A stretch of DNA of 64,000 bases from Piscinibacter defluvii (lineage in GTDB: Bacteria; Pseudomonadota; Gammaproteobacteria; Burkholderiales; Burkholderiaceae_C): the NCBI RefSeq assembly GCF_004011805.1, contig NZ_RCHJ01000026.1:1-64000 (forward strand), in the 5' to 3' direction. Every line of letters begins with the position of its first letter. The stretch's first letter is position 1. Shown here in pieces: positions 16,010 to 23,890 of the stretch. Made by a program: the position numbers and the translations under genes. The notes beneath the pieces are model-generated. The model ran no database searches. It was not told the DNA's origin and saw only the letters and a list, made by a program, of their open reading frames with translations.

Positions 16010-16905
16010 GTTCGCCGACCGTCCGTCCAGACCCGCTCGGCGAGGTACCTGGGCAGTGTGTCCAGCCCCTCGGCGCGGAGTAAGTTGACGAAGTTGTCGT
16101 CCTTGAACAACTCCTGCAGGGCACTGACGGTGAACAGTAGTCGCTGCTGCGCGATGGTGGCCTTCCGAACCATCGCCTTCTGCCGCTCCACCTCCTTCTG
16201 GTAGGTGCGTACCAGGCTCGACGTCGTCACGTCGCTCGTCCCTCGGGGCATTCGTCGAGCGATGGATCGGCCCAGCTTGGATCGCCGCTCAAGCACGCGC
16301 CGTGTATCGATCAGCTTCCGTCCGCGGAGCGTGCCCGCCTCGTAGGCTTCCTGCAGCGCAGCCTGAACAGCCTTGTCGTCATCACCGGCGCCGACGATCG
16401 CCAGGGCCGCGTTGAGCGGCACGTCGCCCTTCTCGACTGCGACGAGCAGGCGTTGTTCACCACCCTTGATCAGACTGACGATTCCCTGCACATAGCTGAA
16501 GGTCAGGCCCGTCTTGACGCTGATCTGTCGGGGGTTGTAGCCGCGCGCCAGCAACTGCTCGATACCTGCAAGGAGTTCCAACGGCCTCCATTGCCGCCGA
16601 GCAACGTTCTCGGTCAGACTCATGATGAAGGCATCCTCATCATCAACCTCGACCACAAGGGCGGGAATCGTGGCCTGGCCGAGCGCCTTGAACGCCTTCA
16701 TGCGGCCTTCGCCGCAGACCAGAAGATACCGATCGGAACCATCGTCAGACGGTCGCGGTGTCACCACGATCGGCTTCTTCAAGCCGATCGCCTTGATGTT
16801 GGCGACGATGTCGGAAAACGCCTTTGCGTTGCGCTCGCGGGGGTTCAAGACGTCGATGCGCTCCAGCGGAATCTGGCGAATCTCTCGTGGCAGCGAATCT
16901 CTCAC
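16006..16905 (-). CDS. ParB-like protein of a serine-recombinase operon
   Basis: A 299-residue protein with a standard ParB N-terminal domain: IPLERIDVLNPRERNAKAFS, then PIVVTPRPSDDGSDRYLLVCGEGRMKAFKALG with the CGEGRMKA box, and DAFIMSLTENVARRQWRPLE. An HTH follows (YNPRQISVKTGLTFSYVQGIVSLIKGG). The C-terminal part is a Lys/Arg-rich helical region (YQKEVERQKAMVRKATIAQQ), possibly a coiled coil. It is the middle gene of three, with ATGA overlaps at both ends (16006-16009 and 16902-16905). It is not the product of a partition operon, because parA is missing. Confidence 0.8.
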   Translation of the reverse strand: MRDSLPREIRQIPLERIDVLNPRERNAKAFSDIVANIKAIGLKKPIVVTPRPSDDGSDRYLLVCGEGRMKAFKALGQATIPALVVEVDDEDAFIMSLTENVARRQWRPLELLAGIEQLLARGYNPRQISVKTGLTFSYVQGIVSLIKGGEQRLLVAVEKGDVPLNAALAIVGAGDDDKAVQAALQEAYEAGTLRGRKLIDTRRVLERRSKLGRSIARRMPRGTSDVTTSSLVRTYQKEVERQKAMVRKATIAQQRLLFTVSALQELFKDDNFVNLLRAEGLDTLPRYLAERVWTDGRRT

Positions 16906-18467
16906 GCTGCCAACCTCACGCGGGACCGGGCCGCCATGCCGTACAGGTAGTCCAGCGTCTCGAAGCGGTAGCTCTCGAACTCGGCCGCATTCCTCTCGGC
17001 CAGACTGATGTTCGAGCTGCCGATGTCCACCTTCGGCAAGAGGTAGTAGTCGCGCACCGCCTGGTTGCCGCTCTCCAGCCGGGCCGCGACTGAGATGTCT
17101 GGCGCCAGGCTGGAGTCGAGTCGGATCTTCCAGCGGTTTGGCATTCCGGCGGCCTCATGGCAACGCGCCAGCACGATCGAGACCGTGAACTCGCCGTTGA
17201 CGATGAGAACGTCCGTGGCGGCATCGCGCTGAACGATGCCGCCAAGGCCTGCGATCTGCACCTCGATCTGCCGCAACACGTCGGGGTGCATGCGGCGCAG
17301 GGCGCGATTGATCTCGACGTAGCGGTAGTCCCGGTCCGGCGTAAACCCGACGAGCTGATACGCCCGCACCAGGCTTCCGAACCGGTGGGCATAGACGGCA
17401 GCGCACGGCATGTCCTCCGTCTCGTTGATCACGACACCGGAGAGGAAGCCGCGGTTGCGATACAGCCCACGGAGTCGTTCGATGAGTTCCTCGTTGGTGT
17501 AGCGGTGCGCTCGCGCTCGGATGATCCCTTGGGCGGTATAGAACACGTCCGGCGGAACCACCCCCGGGAAGGCGGCATCCCTTCGAATCCACATCTCCGG
17601 CGGGTTCGCCACTCTCAGCTTCTTCAGCTTGAAGGAGACCCGGTTGTAGACGTTGTGCCCAACGTACTTCTCATTGGTGAGCACTTCGCGAACGGTTGCG
17701 CGCGTCCACTCGCGGTCCAGGTCGGTGCGGACGCGCATGCCGTTCAGGCGCCCGGCAATCTCCGATTCGTACAGGCCATCGTCGATGAACCACCGATAGA
17801 TCTGGTTGACGATGGTGACCTCGTCGTCGGGACCGGGTCGCAGGATGACTCGGTCGGTCTGCAGACTCTTGTGCTCGCCGCGCGAAAGCTCCGCCTTGAC
17901 TTCGCCTTTGACGTCGACGAGCGTTCGACGCAGACCGTACCCTGCTGGACCTCCCTGCCGATAGCCCAGCTCGATCAGCCGACACTGGCCGGCGAAGACC
18001 TTTGCCGAAAGCTCCCGGCTGTACTCGCCGGCCATTGCGCGCTTGACGCCCTTGACGATGGTCGAGACGGGCGAGCCGTCGTTCTCGAACTGCTCTGCGC
18101 AATAGGCCACCTGAATGCCCGCCCGGCGGCAGATGTATTCGTAGTAAGCGCTCTCGTCGGCATCCTGGAAGCGACCCCAGCGGCTCACGTCGTACACCAA
18201 GATGATGTCGAAGTCGGCGGTGCCAGCCTCGACGTCTCGGATCAAGCGTTGCAGTGCCTGGCGACCATCGATACGCAGCCCGCTCTTTCCTTCGTCGGCG
18301 TAGGTCTTGATGATGTCGATGCCGCGGCGAACAGCGTACTCGCGGATCTTGTCCGCCTGGTTCTCGGTCGAGTACTGCTGATGCTCGGTCGACATGCGGA
18401 CGTACTCTGCCGCTCGCATGCGCGGAGCCTCCTGTGCCTGACCCTCATTGATCGCATCCGACGGCAT
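16902..18467 (-). CDS. Large serine recombinase
   Basis: A 521-residue recombinase; start taken at ATG 18467 (MPSDAINEGQ), since upstream sequence loses coding character. The resolvase/invertase domain starts AAEYVRMSTEHQQYSTENQ with catalytic Ser at about residue 26, then DIILVYDVSRWGRFQDADES and the conserved helix E region. The recombinase (DUF4368-like) domain follows: ANPPEMWIRRDAAFPGVVPP, and a segment RFTN-like ELIERLRGLYRNRGFLSG. No Cys-rich zinc ribbon is obvious. It is the first gene of an operon with two ParB-like genes, coupled by ATGA. Such a recombinase could move the island or a sub-element; its att site is not evident. Confidence 0.9.
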   Translation of the reverse strand: MPSDAINEGQAQEAPRMRAAEYVRMSTEHQQYSTENQADKIREYAVRRGIDIIKTYADEGKSGLRIDGRQALQRLIRDVEAGTADFDIILVYDVSRWGRFQDADESAYYEYICRRAGIQVAYCAEQFENDGSPVSTIVKGVKRAMAGEYSRELSAKVFAGQCRLIELGYRQGGPAGYGLRRTLVDVKGEVKAELSRGEHKSLQTDRVILRPGPDDEVTIVNQIYRWFIDDGLYESEIAGRLNGMRVRTDLDREWTRATVREVLTNEKYVGHNVYNRVSFKLKKLRVANPPEMWIRRDAAFPGVVPPDVFYTAQGIIRARAHRYTNEELIERLRGLYRNRGFLSGVVINETEDMPCAAVYAHRFGSLVRAYQLVGFTPDRDYRYVEINRALRRMHPDVLRQIEVQIAGLGGIVQRDAATDVLIVNGEFTVSIVLARCHEAAGMPNRWKIRLDSSLAPDISVAARLESGNQAVRDYYLLPKVDIGSSNISLAERNAAEFESYRFETLDYLYGMAARSRVRLAA

Positions 18468-18646
18468 GCCGAACCTCCGGGAAACCAGCATCCGGCTCGG
18501 GCGCCGCATGGTCGCGGGACGAGCCGGGGGACAAGCCCTTTCACGCAGGCAATCTGGTGTGCACGGTGGTGGGGCGAAGCGGCAACTTATCAGGCTTGTC
18601 CGTCGGAGTCGATCGAGTAGGCTGTTTGCAATGTCGCGTTCACAAG

Positions 18647-19072
18647 CTAAGCCCTTGTCAGCACGACGATCTGCACGATCCACTCGTCCATCTTTGCAGC
18701 GCCGTTGGGGCCACATGCCCGCAGGCGGTACCTGCCCGAGCGCAGTGAACCGACAGGTGCAATCGCGTCCATCTTTGCAACCGGAGCAGCCTTGATTGCC
18801 TCATTGCGCTCGCGTTGCTGTTCACGGTTTCGCTGCTCGTAGTCGGGGTGTTGTTCCCGGTACCGTTTCCAGTAGTCCCCATGTGCCTCCCGCCATCGGC
18901 GCTGGCACGCGAGCTGGTTCGCTCGATAGTCGGGATCGTTCGCCCGCTTGTCCGTCTGCCAGAGGCGACGGCGTTCACGCTGGCATTCGGATCGGCTGCA
19001 GTAGTTCTGTGCAGCGACGCGAGGGCAGGGTTCGAAGTCATCGGCGCAGGCCAGGCATCGTTTGAAGCCCAT
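18647..19072 (-). CDS. Small Cys- and Arg-rich protein with two AKMD motifs
   Basis: A 141-residue protein that starts MGFKRCLACADDFEPCPR and has five cysteines (about 6, 9, 16, 25, 30), enough for a zinc-binding finger. A highly charged helical middle (RRWREAHGDYWKRYREQHPDYEQRN) is followed by two AKMD motifs at about 99-102 and 126-129, the second in AKMDEWIVQIVVLTRA. It lies 180 bp upstream of the serine recombinase on the same strand. Proteins of this look occur beside recombinases and transposases, but the function is unknown to me. A nucleic-acid-binding accessory of the recombinase operon is a reasonable guess. Confidence 0.7.
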   Translation of the reverse strand: MGFKRCLACADDFEPCPRVAAQNYCSRSECQRERRRLWQTDKRANDPDYRANQLACQRRWREAHGDYWKRYREQHPDYEQRNREQQRERNEAIKAAPVAKMDAIAPVGSLRSGRYRLRACGPNGAAKMDEWIVQIVVLTRA

Positions 19073-19144
19073 GGGAGCCTCCGTTGGTCACGGTTGCCTC
19101 CCTGGAGAAACCCAGTCGTGACTCGCGGCGGATAAGCTCGCGCT

Positions 19145-20071
19145 ATGGATGCCACCCGCCAGCCATCAATGCGAAAGGCCGCGCTAGATCACATACGCCG
19201 GCTCCAGTCAGTCCACGACCAGCTCACCGCGGCCGATCTGGCCAAGGGCTTCGTTTTCGATGATCAACGCTTCCCCCTGGTGAACCCGCAACGGGGGATC
19301 TTCAAGCCCAAGGAGATGGAGCACCTGCTCTCAATCCGAACTGTCTTTCCGAAGCCCGGTGCGCGTGTTTGGTACGACGACCAGCGTGAGGTCCACGGCC
19401 AAATCTATTCGGGTCAAGAGACCATCGACTACGCGTTCATGGGCACGAACGCCGATGTGGCCGAGAACCGATGGCTTCGCGAGGCCATGGAACAGAAGAC
19501 GCCGATCATCTACTTCCTCGGAGTCTCCCCCGGACGCTATGAAGCTGTCATGCCGGCCTTCATCGTTCAATGGGACGCAGTCGCGTGCAGGGCGGGAGTC
19601 GCGTTTGCTGCAGATGTCGCTGCGCTGGACGCCGCGCCGCCCGTTGATTCAGTTGAGCGACGGTACGCTCTTCGCATGGTGCAGCAGCGTCTGCATCAAG
19701 CGACGTTCCGTGACGCCGTGATCACCGCGTACCGCGGCCGCTGTGCGCTATCCGGGCTCCCCGAGCCTCTGCTGCTCGACGCCGCTCACATCGTGGCGGA
19801 CAGGAACGAACGGCTAGGGCAACCAGTGGTTCAGAACGGCATTCCGCTGTCGAAGATTCACCATGCGGCGTTCGACGCCCACCTGATCGGCATCGATCCG
19901 GACTACCGAGTCCACGTGGCCGAACGCCTGCTATCCCAGAACGACGGACCAATGCTCGAAGCGCTCAAGCGCCTACATGGCGGTCAGTTGCACCTTCCAC
20001 ACCGGCCCACAGATAGCCCAGATCGTGATCGGCTGGCCGAGCGCTTCGATCTCTTCAAGGCGGCTGCGTAA
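19145..20071 (+). CDS. HNH endonuclease with an SRA/YDG-like N-terminal region
   Basis: A 308-residue protein. The C-terminal HNH_2-type domain spans about residues 185-265: YRGRCALSGLPEPLLLDAAH supplies the Cys and the first His, followed by the Asn-containing NGIPLSKIHHAAFDAHLIGI. The N-terminal half (QRGIFKPKEMEHLLSIRTVF, ARVWYDDQ…, VSPGRYEAVMPAFIVQWD) is a beta-rich sensor-like domain of the kind fused to HNH nucleases that attack modified DNA. This suggests a type IV-like restriction enzyme, but the modification it would read is unknown. It is a single gene on the plus strand, divergent from the small Cys-rich gene. Start ATG 19145 fits. Confidence 0.78.
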   Translation: MDATRQPSMRKAALDHIRRLQSVHDQLTAADLAKGFVFDDQRFPLVNPQRGIFKPKEMEHLLSIRTVFPKPGARVWYDDQREVHGQIYSGQETIDYAFMGTNADVAENRWLREAMEQKTPIIYFLGVSPGRYEAVMPAFIVQWDAVACRAGVAFAADVAALDAAPPVDSVERRYALRMVQQRLHQATFRDAVITAYRGRCALSGLPEPLLLDAAHIVADRNERLGQPVVQNGIPLSKIHHAAFDAHLIGIDPDYRVHVAERLLSQNDGPMLEALKRLHGGQLHLPHRPTDSPDRDRLAERFDLFKAAA

Positions 20072-20389
20072 GCGAGGTCTTTTCGCTTGGCTGGCGCTGT
20101 GGTCCAGCCTCGAAATGTCGCTCTCATTGCGTGAATGCACGCGGGAGAGGCCAAAGAACGGCCGCGAAGCGCTTCCAGGCCGTGTCTGCTGCTTGCCCCT
20201 CTAACTTCTCAATCTGGCGCTACCTGTCGCTCGCGATCGGCCACTGCAGTGAAGCTGTCTAGCTCTTCATCGCCTAGATGTTGACGATCGAGCGAAATTG
20301 CTCCTTAGCAATTCGAGCCTCTGGGCAAAGGCCGCTTGCACGGCGAGGTCAGAATCGATCAACTTCGGGCCTTGAGTTCGTAGAGCCGC
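20072..20389. other. Intergenic region, nothing recognised
   Basis: Roughly 320 bp between convergent genes (HNH nuclease on plus, guanylate-kinase-like on minus). I see no gene, strong hairpin with a T-run, or repeat. GC content begins to fall here compared with the left part of the island. Confidence 0.4.
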
Positions 20390-20941
20390 TCAAGCCGCTC
20401 GACCTGCCCAAAATCGAGCGGCGGTCGCAATCTCAGCGGCCGCTTGCTCGAGGGCGTGGTCTTCATTGACGATCTTGACCACCGCTCGGTTCTCCTGACA
20501 CCAAGCCTCAAGTTCGGCTTGACTCTCCAGCGCCCCTTGTAGCCGATCCATACGGCCGCTGCGGGCCAGCCGCGCGGTCAAGGTAGCATCGCTTCCGGCG
20601 GCAACGTAGACTGCTAGGCATTTCTCGTTGGCGAAGTACTTGCGCCAGGATGTTAGGCCGTAGTCTAGGACGTAGAACCGTCGCGGATCGTCGATTGCCG
20701 CACGCACCTCGGATGTGAGCAAGCCGTAGCGATGGCCGTTCTGTTCAACGTCACTCCAGAGCTTGCCGCACCTTGCAAGCTCTTCGTACGACCTATCGGA
20801 AATGTTGACCTTGAACCGTTCGTCTGGACGCTCGGGCCGAGTGATCCAAGATATCACCGGAACCCACGAATCCTGTTCTACCAGCAAGGTAGCAACGCTG
20901 CTCTTGCCAACGCCCGAAGCTCCGAACAACAGGACTAACAT
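20390..20941 (-). CDS. Guanylate-kinase-like nucleotide kinase
   Basis: A 183-residue P-loop protein. It begins MLVLLFGASGVGKSS, a Walker A motif (GASGVGKS) at residues 7-14, then ISWITRPERPDERFKVNISD, the counterpart of the TTRxxRxGE segment that binds the nucleotide base in guanylate kinases, and a lid-like ELARCGKLWSDVEQNGHRYG. It is shorter and more diverged than housekeeping Gmk, so the substrate is probably another nucleotide, or a small molecule. It is divergent from a DNA methyltransferase gene (42 bp between starts) and clusters with a GTP cyclohydrolase II homologue, which suggests work on a modified purine-derived nucleotide. That link is inference. Confidence 0.78.
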   Translation of the reverse strand: MLVLLFGASGVGKSSVATLLVEQDSWVPVISWITRPERPDERFKVNISDRSYEELARCGKLWSDVEQNGHRYGLLTSEVRAAIDDPRRFYVLDYGLTSWRKYFANEKCLAVYVAAGSDATLTARLARSGRMDRLQGALESQAELEAWCQENRAVVKIVNEDHALEQAAAEIATAARFWAGRAA

Positions 20942-20983
20942 GCGCTCTGGGAAAGTACGTCAGTGGTGAAGAAGGCGGTTCCT

Positions 20984-22318
20984 ATGCTACGCGAGTCTGA
21001 GCAGCAGGAACTCGACTTGGCTGGTGCTGCATCGAATCGCGTGATCATCCCCTCGCCAAAGAGAGATGCCCGGCGGACTCGAGAAAGACGGCACCTGCCC
21101 TGGGAGACCAACTACGCCGCGTTCTCGCCGAACTTCGCGGAGGCTGCCGTTAGGCAACTTTGCCTGCCGGGTCGCGTGAAGGTATTTGATCCGTTCGTCG
21201 GCGCCGGCACAACGCTCGAGGCCGCGGCCTCGGTGGGAGTCGAGGCATACGGCATCGAGCTGAATCCATACAGCGCGCTCTTGGCTCGCTGTAGAGTTTC
21301 GACGAACGCCCAGATGAAGGTCGTCACGGACATCTTTCGGTCTGCAACAGCCCCCCTCAAGCGAACTCGCGCATCGAAGTCGACGACGTCTTTGCGCACG
21401 CCTTCAAACGTCGTCGAGTCGCTTGTCGGAGCGGTGGCTGCGCGCGCGAATTGCCAGGCTAGCGATCTGCTGGGGCACCTATGCTTGCGCCCAGATGGTG
21501 ATCTTGATTCTGAAATCGTCGCCTTGGTGGCAGCGCTTCACGTGCTAAAGAAGCAAGCTGCCGTCCACTATCGCTCGAACCCCGCCTGGCTGATTCAAGG
21601 TCCCAGCCCGGACCGTATCGAGGACGACGAAAGTCCGGCTGAGAACCTCGAGACTGCGTTCCGGACGCAAGTCCAACTCATGATAGAAGACCTGCACCTT
21701 CGCGCGAAGGGGTCAGCGGCGCGTCCCATAGCTGTCTATCCGGGGCCATTTCAAACGGCACCAGTGCAGTCGCGACAGATCAGCCGCTTTCTAACCTCGC
21801 CGCCCTATCTAAACCGGCTCGACTACGTCAATCCGACGCTTCCAGAACTCCACGCTTTAGGCTGGCAACAGGGTGCCCGGCTTGATGACCTACGGGCCCG
21901 AATGATGGGTACTACTAAGATGCGTCGGAAGCTTGGTGCGGGCCGACTGTCGAGTACGACTGCGACAAAGCTATTGGAAGCAATCTCCGAGCATCCGACG
22001 AAGGCGAGCGGTACCTATTACCTCAAGTTCTTCCGTCAGTACTTCGAGGATATGGCTGATTTCCTTGGGTGGATGAGAAGCCGTAGTACGCCGACTTGTC
22101 GAGGAATTGTCGTGCTCCAAGATTCCTTCTATAAAGAAATCAAAGTCCCGATCGCACAAATCATTTCAGAATTCGCCGAAGCTGTCGACTTTACAGTCGA
22201 AGTATTGCACGAGGAGAAGCGGACGCGCCATATGGGAACACTAAGCCCGCATCAGCGTGCTCACGCGCCGGAAAAGGCTCTTACCGAATTCACCTTCCTG
22301 CTATCACGGACGCGCTAG
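20984..22318 (+). CDS. DNA methyltransferase, N4/N6 type with a large insert
   Basis: A 444-residue enzyme from ATG 20984 (a GTG seven codons upstream is possible). SAM motif I DPFVGAGTT lies at about 69-77 and the catalytic motif SPPY at about 272-275, in the order I then IV with a ~200-residue insert between, unusual for a simple orphan methylase; the insert may hold a target recognition domain. SPPY is typical of N4-cytosine or N6-adenine methylases that act on the exocyclic amine. After it, PPYLNRLDYVNPTLPELHAL resembles methylases found in phage-conflict loci. Its TAG stop overlaps the stop of the convergent HhH gene inside a shared CTAG (22315-22318). No restriction subunit is attached, so it may protect or prepare DNA for the neighbouring enzymes. 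Confidence 0.82.
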   Translation: MLRESEQQELDLAGAASNRVIIPSPKRDARRTRERRHLPWETNYAAFSPNFAEAAVRQLCLPGRVKVFDPFVGAGTTLEAAASVGVEAYGIELNPYSALLARCRVSTNAQMKVVTDIFRSATAPLKRTRASKSTTSLRTPSNVVESLVGAVAARANCQASDLLGHLCLRPDGDLDSEIVALVAALHVLKKQAAVHYRSNPAWLIQGPSPDRIEDDESPAENLETAFRTQVQLMIEDLHLRAKGSAARPIAVYPGPFQTAPVQSRQISRFLTSPPYLNRLDYVNPTLPELHALGWQQGARLDDLRARMMGTTKMRRKLGAGRLSSTTATKLLEAISEHPTKASGTYYLKFFRQYFEDMADFLGWMRSRSTPTCRGIVVLQDSFYKEIKVPIAQIISEFAEAVDFTVEVLHEEKRTRHMGTLSPHQRAHAPEKALTEFTFLLSRTR

Positions 22319-23268
22319 TAAAACGCCTTCTTAATTGCCGGCTCCAACATCCTTTTCCACTCAGGCGTGTGGTAGGCAGTGCAAGAGTCCCTCATTGGGC
22401 AATGGGCGCTAACTGCGATGACGGAACCATCGAACAATTCTGCCGGCCAAGGGCCATCGCAGTTCATGAACTCCCGTTCACAGCGGTTGCGCCCGATCTG
22501 CCATTCCAAGTAGTTCAAAACGTGCGCTGGTACTCGAGCGTAGGTTGCGGTTTGAGACAGTGCCTCAGAGACAGTCTGACGAAGCAAATTCACTAGCCTC
22601 ATGCGATGTGTCGATCCTGTGCTGAGCACTCGAAAGATTGACTTGTCATTTGCGAACACTCTTCCAGTACGCAAGTACAAGCGTATGAGATGGTAGTCAA
22701 TTGCCGGAGGGATTTGGTCCCCGTCGGAAAACGCGACGATGCCTTCCCGTGCCAACTCTTGCGCGAACGCGTTCGCCTTCTTTCCCAGCGGATCTTCGCC
22801 GTATGCTGGAATGTTCCGAATCAGTTCGAGAAGGCCGTGCTTGCCAAAGACCAAATTTGACGCTACTAGCGCTGCAGGATCATTGGAAAAACGAGTCGAA
22901 ATGGCTTCGGCCGTGGTTCTCAAATACTTTGCGCGCTCGCTAGCCCTGATCCGTTCCGGGCGGTGATAGCCCTCTAACATCTCCTCAACCGATTTCGCTG
23001 ACACAGTAAGAGCGCGCTCGAGCATCTCACCAGAATCAGCAGAGAAGAAGTGCTCGTACATTCTTCGCTGCAGGAAATCCCAGTTAATCTGATGGCAGAT
23101 GGCGACGAAGAAGAGCTTAAAAACCAGTTGAGCCTCTTGAGACGCTGACGACCAAGGGTTGTCAGCGTCGCTTGGTGTAAAACTCTCAAGAGCCTGAGCG
23201 GCAAGCAGGCACTGTGTCGGATCAATGGCAAAAGGGTTGCCGGCGAGTGCCTTTTCAATCCCGCTCAT
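22315..23268 (-). CDS. Endonuclease III-like HhH / [4Fe-4S] protein (DNA glycosylase-like)
   Basis: A 317-residue protein that I assign to the HhH-GPD superfamily by eye. LLELIRNIPAYGEDPLGKKA (about 146-165) resembles the helix-hairpin-helix, and PAIDYHLIRLYLRTG (about 188-202) resembles the VDTHVxRVxxRLG segment that carries the catalytic Asp (D191 here). The C-terminus has four cysteines, C263-x6-C270-x19-C290-x5-C296, the endonuclease III iron-sulphur spacing (x6, x2, x5) with an enlarged middle loop. Alternatives are the related Qng1/queuosine-salvage or glutamyl-putrescinyl-thymine pyrophosphorylase-like branches. Start ATG overlaps the GTP cyclohydrolase II gene by 14 bp, so both come from one operon. 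GC content is clearly lower than in the flanks. Confidence 0.6.
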   Translation of the reverse strand: MSGIEKALAGNPFAIDPTQCLLAAQALESFTPSDADNPWSSASQEAQLVFKLFFVAICHQINWDFLQRRMYEHFFSADSGEMLERALTVSAKSVEEMLEGYHRPERIRASERAKYLRTTAEAISTRFSNDPAALVASNLVFGKHGLLELIRNIPAYGEDPLGKKANAFAQELAREGIVAFSDGDQIPPAIDYHLIRLYLRTGRVFANDKSIFRVLSTGSTHRMRLVNLLRQTVSEALSQTATYARVPAHVLNYLEWQIGRNRCEREFMNCDGPWPAELFDGSVIAVSAHCPMRDSCTAYHTPEWKRMLEPAIKKAFY

Positions 23269-23860
23269 AGTGCCCTAGCCCGCGGACCTTCGACTGCAGA
23301 TAGTCCGAAACGTGTTCAGATACATCAATCTGCATTTGAGCGCGCTCAGCGACTCGGTAACCCACAGCTTCTAACGCAGCAACTTTTCGCGGATTATTTG
23401 TAGCAAGACGAACGCATTTTGGGAATTCGATGCTTTCGAGCGCTTCTGCAACTACAGAATATTGCCGTGGATCAAGCTCGTATCCGAGTTGCCTATAGGC
23501 TTCAGCGGTTTCGACTCCGAGCTCTTGCTGCTTAGAGATCGCTACCACCTTTTGAAACAGGCCCAAGCCTCGCCCCTCTTGATACAGGTATACGACGGCT
23601 CCCCCGACCTTGGAAATCGTTTCGAGCGACTTCGCCAGTTGTAGAGCACAATCACAGTCGATGCTGTGCAAGCTTTCAGAAAATAGACAAGACGAATGAA
23701 TGCGAAGGAAAGGCACGGCCTCCCATGGCTTCCTATAAATTAATACCCATGGAGGGACGTCAGTCGACGCATCACCAACTTCGACTGAAAAATCGCCAAA
23801 TTGGGTGGGTAGTGTGATGATAGGCGAAGGCACTATTGAATAAAACTTTCGCGCCGTCAA
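23255..23860 (-). CDS. GTP cyclohydrolase II homologue with Tyr-to-Ile change
   Basis: A 201-residue stand-alone GTP cyclohydrolase II-like enzyme (not fused to RibB). Zinc ligands C58, C69 and C71 are in SSCLFSESLHSIDCDC; the phosphate/GTP loop YQEGRGLG lies at 93-100; the LDPRQY catalytic Asp/Arg pair is at 130/132; ATNNPRKVAAL is the conserved tail motif. The active-site Tyr that in E. coli RibA follows the IRAY segment is Ile108 here (KVVAISKQQ). In studied relatives, loss of that Tyr yields a formamidopyrimidine (FAPy) nucleotide rather than the riboflavin precursor. The gene starts 30 bp after the STAND ATPase stop and overlaps the HhH gene, so its role is probably local, not riboflavin synthesis. 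Confidence 0.85.
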   Translation of the reverse strand: MTARKFYSIVPSPIITLPTQFGDFSVEVGDASTDVPPWVLIYRKPWEAVPFLRIHSSCLFSESLHSIDCDCALQLAKSLETISKVGGAVVYLYQEGRGLGLFQKVVAISKQQELGVETAEAYRQLGYELDPRQYSVVAEALESIEFPKCVRLATNNPRKVAALEAVGYRVAERAQMQIDVSEHVSDYLQSKVRGLGHYERD

Positions 23861-23890
23861 TTCGGCGTCACCTATTCTTAAATCCGTGGG

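Noticed and set aside
15131-16905. Plasmid partition locus (parAB/repABC)
   Set aside because: No ParA/RepA ATPase, replication initiator or iteron array is visible; the genes are coupled to a recombinase.
17157-18620. A 487-codon plus-strand open frame
   Set aside because: It is antisense to the serine recombinase, with low-complexity composition.
23255-23860. Housekeeping riboflavin gene ribA
   Set aside because: No other rib genes, location in an island, overlap with an HhH gene and Ile in the place of the catalytic Tyr argue against it.
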